A DNA stretch of 64,000 bases from Leptobrachium leishanense (GCA_009667805.1 CM019066.1:2108001-2172000), one strand, 5' to 3'. Counted from the stretch's first letter, positions 1 through 10,424 are shown. Notes: a model not told the origin generated them from the sequence alone. Made by a program: numbers and translations.

Positions 1-190
1 TAGTATCTACAGTATGTACGTACCCCGAGTACTGAATGTGTGGTATTTGCGATGTGCTGTCTGCAGTATGTGTAGTGTGCAGTATGAATGTGTATGCTGT
101 GTGGGCAGTGTGCAGTATGAATGTGTGTATGTGTAGTATGCACTGTGTAAGTAGTGTGTGTGGTATCTAACCTGTGTGCAGTATGTGCCG
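1..190. repeat. Degenerate TG/TA-rich low-complexity tract
   Basis: Irregular repetition of words such as GTGTGCAGTATG and TGTGTAGTATG. It looks like a decayed minisatellite or microsatellite with no fixed period. Open frames across it encode only Tyr/His/Thr-rich repetitive peptide and are not genes. Confidence 0.6.
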
Positions 191-480
191 GCTACACTCA
201 GCAAACATGCTCATTCCTATCTCATCCAATCACAAACTCACATGCTCACTCTCATCCGACTTAACCACATCCACTCTCCTACCTCACTTAGACAACCAAT
301 CACACTCCGTCAACCACAGAGTCCTTTCTCACTCAGCCAGTCTCTTCCAACTGAGTGATATACTCACTCCCAAATCTCTCAGCAAACACCACATACATAC
401 TCCTATCCCACTCGGTCCCTCATTTCCATCTTACTCAGCCATATTCATTCCATGCCACACAGGCATCCCCACATTCCATA
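191..480. repeat. CA/CT-rich degenerate repeat tract
   Basis: Purine-poor sequence with recurring CACTC, CATCC and CTCAC words. Two overlapping forward frames stay open only because of this composition. No conserved domain is seen, so they are not called genes. Confidence 0.45.
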
Positions 481-485
481 TATTA

Positions 486-859
486 TAGGGTCTATTCAAA
501 GAAAGGTGAAACTTGGGAGAATTGGCAGTAAAGTGAAAATGCTAGGTCAAAATAGCCAAACCAGAAAAATTATCCCATTTATCTCACTTTCCAAATCGGC
601 TATTTGGTCTATTATTATTTATTAAGCGCCAACACATTCCGCAGTGCTGTACAAGGTGCAATGGGTAAAGACAGGACAACTCGGCAATACATACAGGAGA
701 CAGGTCAGTATTCCTGCCAGAAGATACAGGAGGATATGAGGACCCTATTCCCGTGGGAATTTACAATCTCGATGGTGAAGGGATTAGAAACAAGAGGGTC
801 TAGATTGTTGTCTTCTCCTGCCAGTTCTCCTGGTTTTCACCTTTCTCTGAATATCCCTG
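486..859. mobile_element. Palindromic MITE, family A, copy A1 (split by an L2 tail)
   Basis: The two halves (486-611 and 797-859) match the other family A copies in the window. These carry terminal inverted repeats resembling CAGGGTTATTCAGAGA, a middle with TAGGTCAAAATAGCCAAACC, and the inverted complement of the first half. An L2 3' tail lies between the halves. This copy is diverged (TAGGGTCTATTC at its left end) and shows no clear target duplication. Family A is short, non-coding and near-palindromic. Confidence 0.75.
612..796 (-). mobile_element. L2-type LINE 3' tail inserted in MITE A1
   Basis: The tract starts with an ATT-rich microsatellite and AAGCGCC, then CATTCCGCAGTGCTGTACAA. This is the reverse complement of the L2 3' end seen complete at 23131-25990 and at 50597-50750. 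It is a severely 5'-truncated copy. GGTCTA stands on both sides (606-611 and 797-802), and MITE A9 has the uninterrupted sequence, so this is a target duplication with an empty-site control. Confidence 0.85.
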
Positions 860-889
860 AAAGTGTATATTTATATTTAGGGTTGCACC

Positions 890-1252
890 GATACCGATAC
901 TAGTATCGGTATCGGGGCCGATACTGGGTACTGCAGGAGTACTTGGTACTCCTGCAGTACCCCCCGATATTTTTCCCGATACCGGAAGCCGGCATTGAGC
1001 CTGCTTGCCGGCATCCGAGGGGCTGCGGCGGCTGTCTGAATGCTCTATCGGCATTCGGACAGCCGCCCCTGAAGCTCTCTGCGATACTTACCTTCCTGAG
1101 CGACGCCGGGAATGTCTCCGGGAAGTTTCCGAGCGCGCTCGTTGGAATGACCCCAGCCGCGATCACATGGTCCCACTTGGTCGCGGCTGGGGTCCTTCCA
1201 ACGAGCGCACGCGCGGAGACATTCCCGGCGTCGCTCAGGAAGGTAAGTATCG
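890..1252. repeat. Cluster of four hairpins inside hAT-1
   Basis: There are short palindromes at about 892-916 and 928-960, a stem of about 16 bp at 1028-1067, and a large inverted repeat at 1083-1252. Its arms of about 75-80 bp (CTTCCTGAGCGACGCC against GGCGTCGCTCAGGAAG) flank a short centre near 1167. The block is GC- and CpG-rich. Forward and reverse open frames across it are by-products of the palindrome. Confidence 0.75.
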
Positions 1253-1271
1253 TCGCGGAGGAGGGGGGACA

Positions 1272-1957
1272 TGAGCTGTGGGGGCATACCCATATGTGAG
1301 CTGGGGCATATCCATGACCCGGGGGCAATACCCATGTGTGAGCTGGGGCATATCCATGAGTGAGCTGGGGCATATCCATGAGTGAGCTGGGGCATATCCA
1401 TTAGCTGGGGGCAATACCCATGTGTGAGCTGGGGCATATCCATGAGTGAGCTGGGGCATATCCATGTGTGAGCTGGGGCATATCCATGAGCTGGGGGGCA
1501 TATCCATGTGTGAGCTGGGGCATATCCATGAGCTGGGGGGCATATCCATGTGTGAGCTGTGGGGGCATATCCATTAGCTGGGGGCAATACCCATGTGTGA
1601 GCTGGGGCATATCCATGTGTGAGCTGGGGCAAATCCATGAGCTGGGACATATCCAGGTGTGAGCTGGGGCAAATCCATGAGTGAGCTGGGGCATATCCAT
1701 GAGTGAGCTGGGGCATATCCATTAGCTGGGGGCAATACCCATGTGTGAGAGCTGGGGCATATCCATGAGCTGGGGGGCATATCCATGTGTGAGCTGGGGT
1801 AAATCCATGTGTGAGCTGGGGCAAATCCATGAGTGAGCTGGGGCATATCCATGAGTTAGCTGGGGCATATCCATGAGTGAGCTGGGGCAAATCCATGTGT
1901 GAGCTGGGGCAAATCCATGTGTGAGCTGGGGCAAATCCATGTGTGAGATGGGGGCAT
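1272..1957. repeat. 22-bp minisatellite, about 30 copies
   Basis: The unit is close to GAGCTGGGGCATATCCATGT plus GT, in head-to-tail array. Variants are TGTGTGAG or GAGTGAG, AAATCC for ATATCC, and some shortened units with ATTAGCTGGGGG. Because 22 is not a multiple of 3, all reverse frames encode the same 22-residue periodic peptide (MDMPQLTHGYAPAHTW-like). Several long overlapping open frames result, and none should be read as a gene. Confidence 0.93.
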
Positions 1958-2101
1958 TTTTATATGGTCTGTTCTTATTGGAAAGTGTCACATGACATTA
2001 AAGAAAAGTATCGGTAAGCGGTATCGGTGAGTACTTTTAAAAAGTATCGGTACTCGTACTCGGTCTTAAAAAAGTGGTATCGGTGCATCCCTATTTATAT
2101 T

Positions 2102-3451
2102 CATATATGTATCTTATTGGTTTCATACTTGCTGAAATTGGTAGTAAAAATGTTTTTTTTTTTATCTAAGCTGGCTCTGAGACTCGGCTTTGTACGTTAA
2201 ACGTGTGTGTTTAGGTGAGGAGGGAGAAGTTAATGGATTTTTAGATTTAGAATAACACTTTAAAACGGTAAGAAATAATAGATGTAATTTAAGAAAACGC
2301 TTGTTTTAACACGCTGAACTGATTTTAAGGCTAGTTAAAAAAACAAAACAGTAGAATCAAAGGCGCGCGCAGAAAGGTGTGCCTGCTCGGTGAATTACGG
2401 TTGGGTTTCAATCTACATTTTTTTGGTCTGATTGCTCTTATAACTAGAATTTCTCTCATAACATTCATAGAGAATAAAGCATTTTAAACTGGATTTTTAA
2501 AACTTTTTCCCCCCAGTAACAATTCTTATTCAAATCGCCACCCGTTATGACTTTATTTCTATAATAATAATAATAAATAGGTAAGGTGCGTAAGCTGCTA
2601 GAGCACAGACATCTCTAGATGAGAATTAGGCACTGGCAGCAGTCCTGGGGGAATTGACCACATGGTCATCACAGATAGAGATTAAAGTGTCCTGTGATGC
2701 TCTGACTGATCAGAGATTAGTGTCACATTTAGACTCTGTAAATACTGGTGGATCCAAGGCTGCTGTTATGCCATCATCACATCACACTGTGACCTTTTAG
2801 GATGCTGTTGTTTAAAGAAAGAAACAATACATTTAATATTGTGCATGATTTTCCATGCTTTTGGTCCTGACCCTGATCAGGACACAGAGCAGTGATTTCT
2901 GAAAGTGAGAGCTACCAAGAGTGTGCTTTCTAGGCTTCCATACATGCATGTTTGAGCTTTCCCAGCCCAATCCTCCCTTCTCCTCCCTCCCTCCCTGTAA
3001 TTCTGCATTCAGTACACTGAGCAGTGTGAGGCTGAGGAGGAACAGGCTGGGGCTTTGTGGTTTCAGTGCATGGATAAACTGCTGTCTCCTCGCCTTGGAG
3101 CCCTTCCTGTTTCTCTGAATAATGTGAAACAAAGTGGCAGCACTGCATTTTCACCTTGATAATCATCCTATTTTTTGAAGGAAGTGTGGATTGCCTGGGA
3201 TCTATTGTTTTTTTTCTTCTTTTTTGTAGCAGTGGTGCACACAATTCCCTTTAGTTTTGGAAGAGCCTGTGCTCACTGGAGGAGGCTGCTTTTTTGGTGT
3301 TTTTATCAATGTGTTATTTTTCTTATGCTGCCTGGCGACTAGTTTGAGTCAAGGTCTTTGCCCTTTGCATTGAGGAGGAGAGAGAGGAGGGGAACATCTT
3401 CTGCATCATCTTCATCTCCTTCCTCATCCTTTCCTGATCAGAGACATTGCC
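2102..3451 (+). other. Upstream region and probable 5' UTR of MBOAT2
   Basis: This tract is mostly non-repetitive and AT-rich. It becomes pyrimidine- and AG-rich towards the exon, with CTCC/CCTT runs near 2970-3000 and a GAGGAGG run near 3373-3395. No TATA box or CpG island is evident, and the transcription start cannot be placed. A short ATAAT microsatellite lies near 2562-2578. Short open frames on both strands here show no family resemblance. Confidence 0.4.
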
Positions 3452-3523
3452 ATGGCAACGAGTACCACTGGATCCACACTGCTCCTTCCTCTTAGTGATG
3501 CTGTGCAGCTGCCTATAGACCAG
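3452..3523 (+). CDS. mboat2: MBOAT2 first coding exon (lysophospholipid acyltransferase 2), N-terminal 24 residues
   Basis: ATG at 3452 lies in strong Kozak context (TTGCCATGG) and opens 24 codons reading MATSTTGSTLLL, then PLSDAVQLPIDQ. The exon ends after CAG at 3523 and is followed at once by a GTAAGG splice donor. The peptide closely resembles the start of vertebrate MBOAT2, which I recall having TSTTGSTLL and NAVQLPIDQ at the same positions. MBOAT2 is a multi-pass ER-membrane O-acyltransferase that re-acylates lysophosphatidylethanolamine and related lysophospholipids in the Lands cycle. The catalytic His/Asn region would lie in later exons outside this window. The phase is 0 at the splice site. 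Identification is by memory of the protein; the splice site and start are seen directly. Confidence 0.85.
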
Positions 3524-3529
3524 GTAAGG
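3524..3529 (+). promoter_or_regulatory. 5' splice donor of MBOAT2 exon 1
   Basis: CAG|GTAAGG matches the vertebrate U1 donor consensus very well. It ends the coding match exactly where the recalled MBOAT2 exon 1 ends (…IDQ). Confidence 0.8.
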
Positions 3530-4247
3530 GGCACCCTGGCACTCAGTGCCCATGGGCAGTGATACAGGACCCACACTGTTGCATTTGATTTTATGTTGCT
3601 GTGAGTTCATGGCTGCTGATACTGATGGGTATCACCTATGCTGGATACTATTTTCATTCCCTGCAAGGGTTAAATACAATCTACCTGGATATCTACCAGC
3701 TCCTCCTGGTGACCCTTGCAGTGTTGATTTACTGCCCATAGATTTTGGGCCATGGTGTGTTACAGGTTGGTAGGATTGTTGCACCCAGGATGGCACTGTG
3801 GCCTGTATATAGACAACAAGGCCTCATCAACATTATACAGATAATTATCTGCCCTCCTCAGTGTGATCAAACCACCTCCCCCCTAACCCACACTGTCATT
3901 ATTGTGGAAATTGCACTCACCAAACTGAAAGTGTCATTTACTGGTATGCAGCTCCAGGGATACAATTAATGTGCACATTACTTAGCAACAATGACACATA
4001 ATATATGGTCTGATGACATTCCCATGGAGCAAAAATCCTGATACATCTCTTTATGGTGCCACATTTGTAAATGGGTGAAAATAGGGAATGGAAGGGAGAA
4101 TATATATATATATATATATATATATTTCTCCCTCTTTGATATATTGTAACGCTTATTCCACTGTGATCTGCTTCCCACCTGTTGTCCTCAAAATTCTCAG
4201 CCATCCATTCAATGTTCGCGACTCATCAGAAGAGCTATTTGTGTGTG

Positions 4248-4278
<31 letters not shown>

Positions 4279-4290
4279 ACACAACCAAAA
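3530..4290. other. Start of MBOAT2 intron 1; unassigned except (TA)n microsatellites
   Basis: No repeat family or coding signal is recognised up to about 4095. A (TA)n run lies near 4101-4126 and a second near 4249-4270. Short open frames here are Ile/Tyr runs from the microsatellite. Confidence 0.4.
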
Positions 4291-4480
4291 TTAGGTGAAG
4301 GGAGGCACTCGGGGGCTAAAAAACAAACTTTATTGTGGTTACATTAAAAAGCCCACATTTCAGCCCCACAGGGGCCTTTATCATGGTGCACCCTGCGGGG
4401 CCAAAACATTGGCTTATTAATGTAACCAGAGTAAAGTTTATTGTTTTTTAGTGAGACCCCGAGTGCCTCCCTTCACCTAA
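4291..4480. repeat. Palindromic repeat with two facing hammerhead-like cores
   Basis: The ends are inverted: TTAGGTGAAGGGAGGCACTC on the left and GAGTGCCTCCCTTCACCTAA on the right. Inside, the minus strand at 4353-4385 and the plus strand at 4377-4412 each read as a decayed hammerhead-ribozyme core: an ATGATAAAG- or TCATGGTG-like box, a GC stem (GGCCCC/GGGGC), then GAAAT or AAAAC. It is probably a retrozyme or Penelope-like remnant. Catalysis is unlikely because core bases are altered. Confidence 0.55.
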
Positions 4481-4597
4481 TTTTGATTTATATGCCCATT
4501 CAGGGGAGTCTTCACCAGGGCTCGTAGTTCAGCTGTAAAAAGCCTTGGCTTACTGCATCTATTCTTTGGGAGCGAATGTCCGGCCTCCCTCTATTTT

Positions 4598-4614
4598 GTT
4601 ACATATACATATAC

Positions 4615-4655
<41 letters not shown>
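4598..4655. repeat. (TA)n / (CATATA)n microsatellite
   Basis: Starts as TACATA repeats and becomes pure TA. It holds no gene. Smaller (TA)n runs occur near 5388-5400, 10570-10582, 19059-19070 and 45647-45661. Confidence 0.9.
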
Positions 4656-4657
<2 letters not shown>

Positions 4658-4799
4658 GATAATGAACCAGCTGATGTACAGAAGGTATCGCCATTGGTAG
4701 GTTATCTAGTCCCTGGAAGATTTGATTGTGTTTAAATATTGATGGTGTCATGTGTAAATGAACTTTTCTGGGCTGTGAGGATGAGACTCATAGTTACTG

Positions 4800-4872
4800 T
4801 TACAAGTCTTTATAAAGCGCTAACCAGTTCCGTAGCGCTGTACAATGGGCTAGCCTACCTGTAAGGCCCCTG
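4800..4872 (-). mobile_element. Old L2 3' tail fragment
   Basis: CTTTATAAAGCGCTAACCAG and GTAGCGCTGTACAATGG are a diverged copy, in the same orientation, of the L2 end at 612-796. The boundaries are vague. Confidence 0.6.
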
Positions 4873-5670
4873 AGCAGGCCTGCAGTCTGTAAGGGGTTTA
4901 TTTGCCAGATTTGGATATCATTAGTCCAAAATAGAAGAACTGGAGGGAATTCCCACATGTAGCTTCTCTCTAACCTTAAATTCCATTAAAGTTTGGAGTT
5001 ACTCAGTGCTTTCCTTCGCCCCCCCCCCCCATTCACTATTCAGGGCAACATTGTTATACGTTAGGATCTATTTATACAGTATCAGCACTTTACGATATAA
5101 TCTTTATCAACGCTTGTTGATAACGTTGGGCAATTGGGTTGTATGTTAAGTTTTGGAAATAAACTTCATTTTTTTAACCCTTAAGACCCAGAGTGCGTTC
5201 AATGCCATTTGCTATAGCACTATATTTTTGGGATTGTGCAGGGCGTCCTATTTGCTTTTGCACAGGATGAATGCTGAACTTTCCTGGTTATTAATTTTTA
5301 TATATAAAGGGGAAGTGCAATGAAAAGTTTTGACTTCAGTTCGTTGTGACTGCATTATTGTCAAAGGAATCACCCTACACGCCTTTTATATATATATACA
5401 GTATATATCTGTGAGGAAATAATAGGAAATATAAACATAAACCACAGAGAGATCTGAAGTTCTAAATTACCAGCTGTGTCGTGCTGTGCCCGGTATGCTC
5501 TGTTATGCTGCTCTCCTACATATCTGCATGAGAAATGCCAATATTGTGTTCTTACGTCACAGCCGGAGGTGCTTGGCATGGGTACAAACATGCCTGTCCT
5601 TGCTGCCGCTTCCAGTACTTGCTTTACTGCGTGTCCCTTCTGTGCCAGAAATAGGTCCCGTGTATGCCTT
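4873..5670. other. Unassigned intronic sequence
   Basis: A C-run near 5020-5030 and a (TA)n run near 5388 are the only structured parts. No coding exon or repeat family is recognised. The open frames at 5370-5713 run into the inverted repeat at 5672 and look accidental. Confidence 0.35.
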
Positions 5671-5671
5671 T

Positions 5672-5814
5672 AGAGCAGGGTTGTCCAAATTCCGGCCCCT
5701 CAGATGTCAATGAACTACAACTCCCATGCTTCTCCCTCCATCTAATGCAGTCAGAGATTTCTGGGAGTTGTAGTTCAGGAACATCTGGGGGGCCGGAGTT
5801 TGAACATCCCTTCT
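5672..5814. mobile_element. Small palindromic MITE (CTACAACTCCCA family)
   Basis: The left end GAGCAGGGTTGTCCAAATTC and its inverted partner (CGGAGTTTGAACATCCC) enclose an inverted pair, AACTACAACTCCCATGC and GGGAGTTGTAGTTC. TTTA stands just outside both ends. The central words are a very common vertebrate repeat motif. Related diverged pieces lie near 12830-12895, 15295-15360 and 18716-18930. The superfamily is not decided. Confidence 0.7.
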
Positions 5815-6865
5815 TTAGGTTATCCCACAAGGCTAAAGGGGTTATTTAGCATTCGCCGCAGGGTCTCCAAAGTGCACCGAATGGATCCGCCGAACGCTGA
5901 CGATAAACCCACCGAAAGCATCCGATAAACCACCGAAAAAACAGTGGTGTTACAGAGTGTGTTACAAAATGTGACAGGTGCTCGTCACTTCATGTAGAAG
6001 CATTTGTCACAGTTTCCTTTTAAATTTGCTTTTCTATTATTTTCCAATAGGATCATGATCTCTTTAACCTCCCTGTTCTAACACTTGGTACTGGGAAAAC
6101 TACTAAGATCAAAAATCGTAGCGAGCCAAAAAAGCTTAGTGGCTCTATATTGTCAGCTCAACTATGGGTAATAAAGGATACAAGTGCCAAAAGATAAAGT
6201 ATTAATACTTAGCATTTAATCAAAAAAGTAAAAATGATTATTGCGGAAACCAACAACATTGAGTATAAAATCAACCTGCATAAGCAGAAATCATCCTACC
6301 CTCAAAGGGGTTAAAAAGGCGATGCCAAAGTAATGCTCACCACTTTGAAAATCGGTGGTAGACTCTGACTAACTTGTTCACATACAGACAATATCTGCTG
6401 AATAGAAGAAAACCCACGGTGCTTAAAATGTCCGTGATATAAAAAACAGTGACGCAGGATGGTCTAGTATGGTAGGGAAGCAAATAAGAGACTACACAGA
6501 GATACAATATACTAACAATTCAGATCTGAGTAACTGGGAGCGCTCCAATAAAGCAGACTCTGAGTGAGGCATCACCAGTGACTATCTCAACTCGACGCGT
6601 TTCGCCATAGCTGGAGTATGTCAGAGCTTAGTGAAGTCATGAAGATAGGTTGTATTTATAGTATTATACTCAGAAATTTTTGTATCAACTAAACTATGGT
6701 ACATTAGTAGCTGCGCTCATTATTTTAGGGAGGCGCTAAAGCCTATATGACTTTATGAGTCTTGCAGGAGACATGTGCAAGAAGGTCTGCACAAAATTAG
6801 ATGTTTAGTTTACTTGCAATGGCCATTATAAGCTCACTCACCACGACAAGGCAAATCTCTCTATA
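5815..6865. repeat. Repeat-derived tract including a hammerhead-like core
   Basis: 5830-5960 resembles the end of the J family (GGGGTTATT, CGCAGGGTCTCCAAAGTGCA). About 6060-6700 looks like a retrozyme-type repeat. On the minus strand at 6594-6624 it reads CTGACATA, then a CCA/TGG stem, then GGCGAAACGCGTC. The GAAACGCGTC part matches the hammerhead 3' core; the CTGAYGA box is altered. No protein-coding signal is seen. Confidence 0.5.
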
Positions 6866-8050
6866 AATGGTCGCAATATGTGTCCATTTCTGACAGCACT
6901 TCCCTCCCCCTCCCAGTCACTTGCGGTGTACCCCAAGGCTCGATACTCGGCCCCCTGCTATTCACAATATTCATAAATGATCTGCCTAATGTCTGCAAAG
7001 CCTCAACTGTACACATGTACGCAGACGACACTGTAATCTATACCAGCAAACCAAATCTCCTGCAGCTGGAGGCCGTGCTGCAAGAACAATTCACAGGGGT
7101 AGAAAAGTGGATCAAAGATAACAAACTTTTTCTAAATACTGACAAAACTGTTACAATGCTCTTTGGAACCGCACCTAAACTACACAAATTGCAAAATCCC
7201 CATCTATGTGTTAGCACAAAATCAAATGACATGCTTACTACAGTCTATATCTAGATATGTGGTTAGACCCAAATCTATCCTTTGGCCCCCACATCGAAAA
7301 ACTCTCATCTAAACTTTACCCCAAACTAGGTGCCCTGTACAGAAACAAATCCTGCCTGAGCCCTGCGGTAAGAAAGCAGATTGTACAACAAATGCTTATG
7401 CCGGCTATTGAATACGGAGATGTAGTGTATGCAGCCGCCCCGCAAACACACCTTCATAAACTTACTACATTGTATAACTCAATCTGCCGCTTTGTGCTAC
7501 AATGTTACTACATGACCCACCATTGTGACATGTTAAAAGAGCTAAACTGGCCATCGCTGGAATCCAGACGCACCCTTCACCTTTCCAACCTGGTGTTTAA
7601 GAGCTTTTCTGGGAAGCTGACACCCTACCTGAATAGGCTGCTTCCCCGAGCAGTTCCCTCATCCTATAGTCTCCGATACAGGACCTGCACCTTACTTACA
7701 ATACCACAATACAAAAAGAAAGTTTCTCGATCCTCATTTTCCTACAGGGCACCGAAATTATGGAATAACCTCCCAGACGCCATCAAATCTTCCCCCAGTC
7801 TAAAGTCACTTAAGAGATCTCTATTAACATACCTCAATACAGAATGCATCTGTAAACATGTAACATAATGAGTATATTTCCTACATATTTATTTTTGTTA
7901 ATCTGTATATTCGGTTTTGTGTTAATATCTTGCATTTTACTACTTTGTATTTCTGAAACCACTTAATGTTATTGAACCCAGGACATACTTGAAAACGAGA
8001 GAAATCTTAATGTATCCTTCCTGGTAAAATCCTTTATAAATAAATAAAAT
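6866..8050 (+). mobile_element. 5'-truncated Rex1/L2-type LINE with A/T-rich 3' tail
   Basis: The element begins inside the reverse-transcriptase gene and ends in a tail reading GAACCCAGGACATACTTGAA, then TATCCTTCCTGGTAAAATCC and (AAATA)n near 8040-8060. The same tail recurs at 11284-11365, in reverse in the SINE at 10590-10796, and inside both hAT K copies. The coding part is in two frames. The clade is uncertain (Rex1, L2 or CR1). Confidence 0.8.
6880..7868 (+). pseudogene. LINE reverse transcriptase fragment, frameshifted
   Basis: The first frame (to 7254) contains CGVPQGSILGPLLF and HMYADDTVIYTS, the RT palm with the YADD catalytic pair. The second frame (7257-7868) continues through WLDPNLSFGPHIEKL, the thumb and the conserved C-terminal FSYRAPKLWNNLP. 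Both come from one protein, and a small indel near 7245-7257 joins them out of frame. The fingers, endonuclease and ORF1 are absent. A dead copy. Confidence 0.88.
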
Positions 8051-8059
8051 AAATAAATA

Positions 8060-9064
8060 ACCCCTCCAAAGTGCAACTTGTGACTGTATACATCTTAAAA
8101 AAAATTACGAAAGAAGCGCCAAGTAAACAGAATAACTCTCAAATTAATTAACCTCAAAAGGAGTGACAGTAACTGACTTCTGGGCCATTAACGGTACAAC
8201 TAATAGTGCTACTATAAACTAAATATTATGATCCAAAATAAAGTGTACTGCAGTGTGAATCCGTCAACACCACAATGTTCACTGCAAAGACACATGCACA
8301 CTGCCACATAGACGCACAGATTGCAGTGTATCATACATGTGATCATTCCATATGGTGCCTATAATGTGTCGTACAAAGAAAAATCCATACAAAGTGTTTA
8401 TCGTAGTGAGGCAAATCGTAACGTGCAGGAAATCCTCAACTGCTCATATCACGAAAATACAACACATAACATTTAAAACCACACAATAAATGTGATTGTG
8501 GTTATTAAGCCCCTTTTGTTTTCTCGGTGTCTCTCTCAACAAAAAAAGGAAAGGCAGATTTAAAAACAATAGTGCGGAATGAAAGAGGAACCGGTCCAAT
8601 TGCTAAAGCTACGCTGTAGAAACACTGATTGCAGGGCCCTTTACACAGTCACATACACAGCACCACATCAATCACTGACTGAGAAACACAGACACTGACT
8701 TAGACACACTGACACAAAACTGGACACACGCACACTGACGTGCATGCACTGAAACACAAACACACAGAAACTGGTACATAGTGAGCGAAGAAATGGACCA
8801 AGCACTAACTACAGCAATGTTTCTGCAAAAAAAAGCCTTTGTCAAGCAGTGACACACTGACACAAACACTGGGCAGGCAGTGATAACGCAACACCCGGAT
8901 TTAAAATAAACAACTTTTATTCCACCCAACTGGACCAGAAAACATTATGACTCCCCGTGAGTTTTAGTCAAGCCTGACAAAGACTCATTTGGAGTCAAAA
9001 ACGTTGCTTGATCCACTTGGGTGGAATAAAAGTTCTAAATGTTAAATCCAGGTGTTACGTTACC
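8060..9064. repeat. Retrozyme-like repeat with two hammerhead-like cores and long inverted arms
   Basis: Arms at 8883-8930 and 9017-9064 are inverted copies (AACTTTTATTCCACCCAA against TTGGGTGGAATAAAAGTT). Between them, plus-strand 8974-9006 reads CTGACAA, the stem GACTC/GAGTC, then AAAAACGTTG. On the minus strand, 8815-8846 reads TTGACAAAGGC, then GCAGAAACATTG. Both resemble eroded hammerhead cores with a decayed cleavage side. CACTGACACA-type degenerate repeats fill about 8640-8860. Confidence 0.5.
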
Positions 9065-10131
9065 ACTATCTGCCTTTATCCTCCACGGGAACCGAGGGAA
9101 CCATTGGCTACGCGCCCAGATACTGCGGTGTGCATTATCCACAGTGCCATACAAACACTGACACAGACCCTGACATACTAACAAAGACACCGACACCAAC
9201 GCATTGAAATGGAAAGACCCAAAGATGTTCTTGAAGGTTGTAAATATGTGGCTGTCTGCTGGCTAGCTGTGCTGTCCAGGCGTGATGGGATTGTGCTGAC
9301 AGACGCATACAGTGATTTATGGCTCCCAGTAAATACATGTTTACAAATTCACTAGTAATATCGATTGCATGATGGAAAGATAACATTTCATGCTCACATT
9401 AAGCGAGCGTCACAGGTGAGTCTGGTCATAAGGCTGCTCTTGCATGTTATTTTTTTTTATACTCTGTTTATGTATGAAGTTATCCAGATTAAAAGATTCT
9501 GCATGAAATATTCCGGGGTGAAAGTCACTACACTCACACATCTGCTTTGTATTTAGGCTGCATGATTACAGTAAGTTTGGGAATGTACAGTATTGGGTTT
9601 CATGGGTTTGGTGGGGGGGGGGAGAGGGCACCTGCAAACCAGAGAGACGTGTAATGGGCAAATGTGCATTTTAATATATGTATTAACCCAGATAGACGGA
9701 AATCCCATACTACGAGCCACACGAGGAGAATAGAAAATGATTGGAAAGATTATATTCTTCCATTCTAATCATAAAGCGATGCTTTGTAAAGCCGGCATTT
9801 GTCCCTGCAAAATACCTACGTAGAGATGGGAAGTGGATGAGTTAGTTGTATGTTACGTCACATTCACTGCATCGTGCTCTTAACATATCATTGCTTAATC
9901 ATTATTTTACATTTTTTGATGTGATATAACACAGACCGACCATAATAAAACTTTTTCCTAATTTAGTCTTTCTTGTATGTTTTTTTTTGCATGGATTCTG
10001 AAAATGACCATTAAATTGTCACAGGAGGTACCGTTTTTTCACAAAATACATTTTTACTCTACACCACTTATGTATCGGAAATGTTTAAATAAAGCATCTA
10101 GTTACTTAACGTTTTACTTAAATTTACTTAA
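9065..10131. other. Unassigned intronic sequence
   Basis: 9125-9190 contains more CACTGACACA-like degenerate repeats, and a G-run lies near 9611-9621. No exon or repeat family is otherwise recognised. Confidence 0.35.
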
Positions 10132-10424
10132 GGCTGGGTTCACACCTGCACGTTTTTTTACGCACGCAATACACGTGTTTTTTTTTACATTGCATTGCAT
10201 TGCAGCGCGTTCACGGCCATGGACTGCAGAGTGAACGCTCTGCAAATACGCCCCAAAGAATCTCCCGTACTTCTTTGGGCGTAGGATGTTTTACAGCGCA
10301 TTTCTGCACGCTGTAAAACGCCCAGGTGTGAACAGGTCCCATAGGAAATCATGGGTTTTCCATGTCTCTGCATTTTTACAGCGCGCAGGAATGCGCTGTA
10401 AAACGCGGAGGTGTGAACCCAGCC
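10132..10424. mobile_element. MITE of the GGCTGGGTTCACACCT family (E1)
   Basis: GGCTGGGTTCACACCTGCAC on the left and GAGGTGTGAACCCAGCC on the right are inverted. TAA precedes the element and TTA follows it, which fits a TWA target like that of family B. The interior has paired words (TTTACAGCGC, GCGCTGTAAAACGC). A truncated relative (E2) lies at 27946-28062. PIF/Harbinger-like by target and GGC end. Confidence 0.8.

Larger units (their letters stand above)
878..2093. mobile_element. Complete non-autonomous hAT element (hAT-1)
   Basis: The left end TAGGGTTGCACCGATACC and right end GGTATCGGTGCATCCCTA are inverted repeats with one mismatch. The 8-bp duplication TTTATATT flanks the element exactly (870-877 and 2094-2101). 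An 8-bp duplication and TAGGG-type ends fit the hAT superfamily. The interior holds a series of hairpins (about 890-1252) and a 22-bp minisatellite, with no transposase. It would need an enzyme supplied in trans. Confidence 0.92.

Noticed and set aside
1045..1896. 283-residue reverse open frame and its overlapping partners
   Set aside because: Translation of the 22-bp minisatellite. All reverse frames give the same periodic peptide, with no domain or splice evidence.
1272..1957. CRISPR-like array
   Set aside because: Units are contiguous with no unique spacers, and the context is vertebrate. It is a minisatellite.
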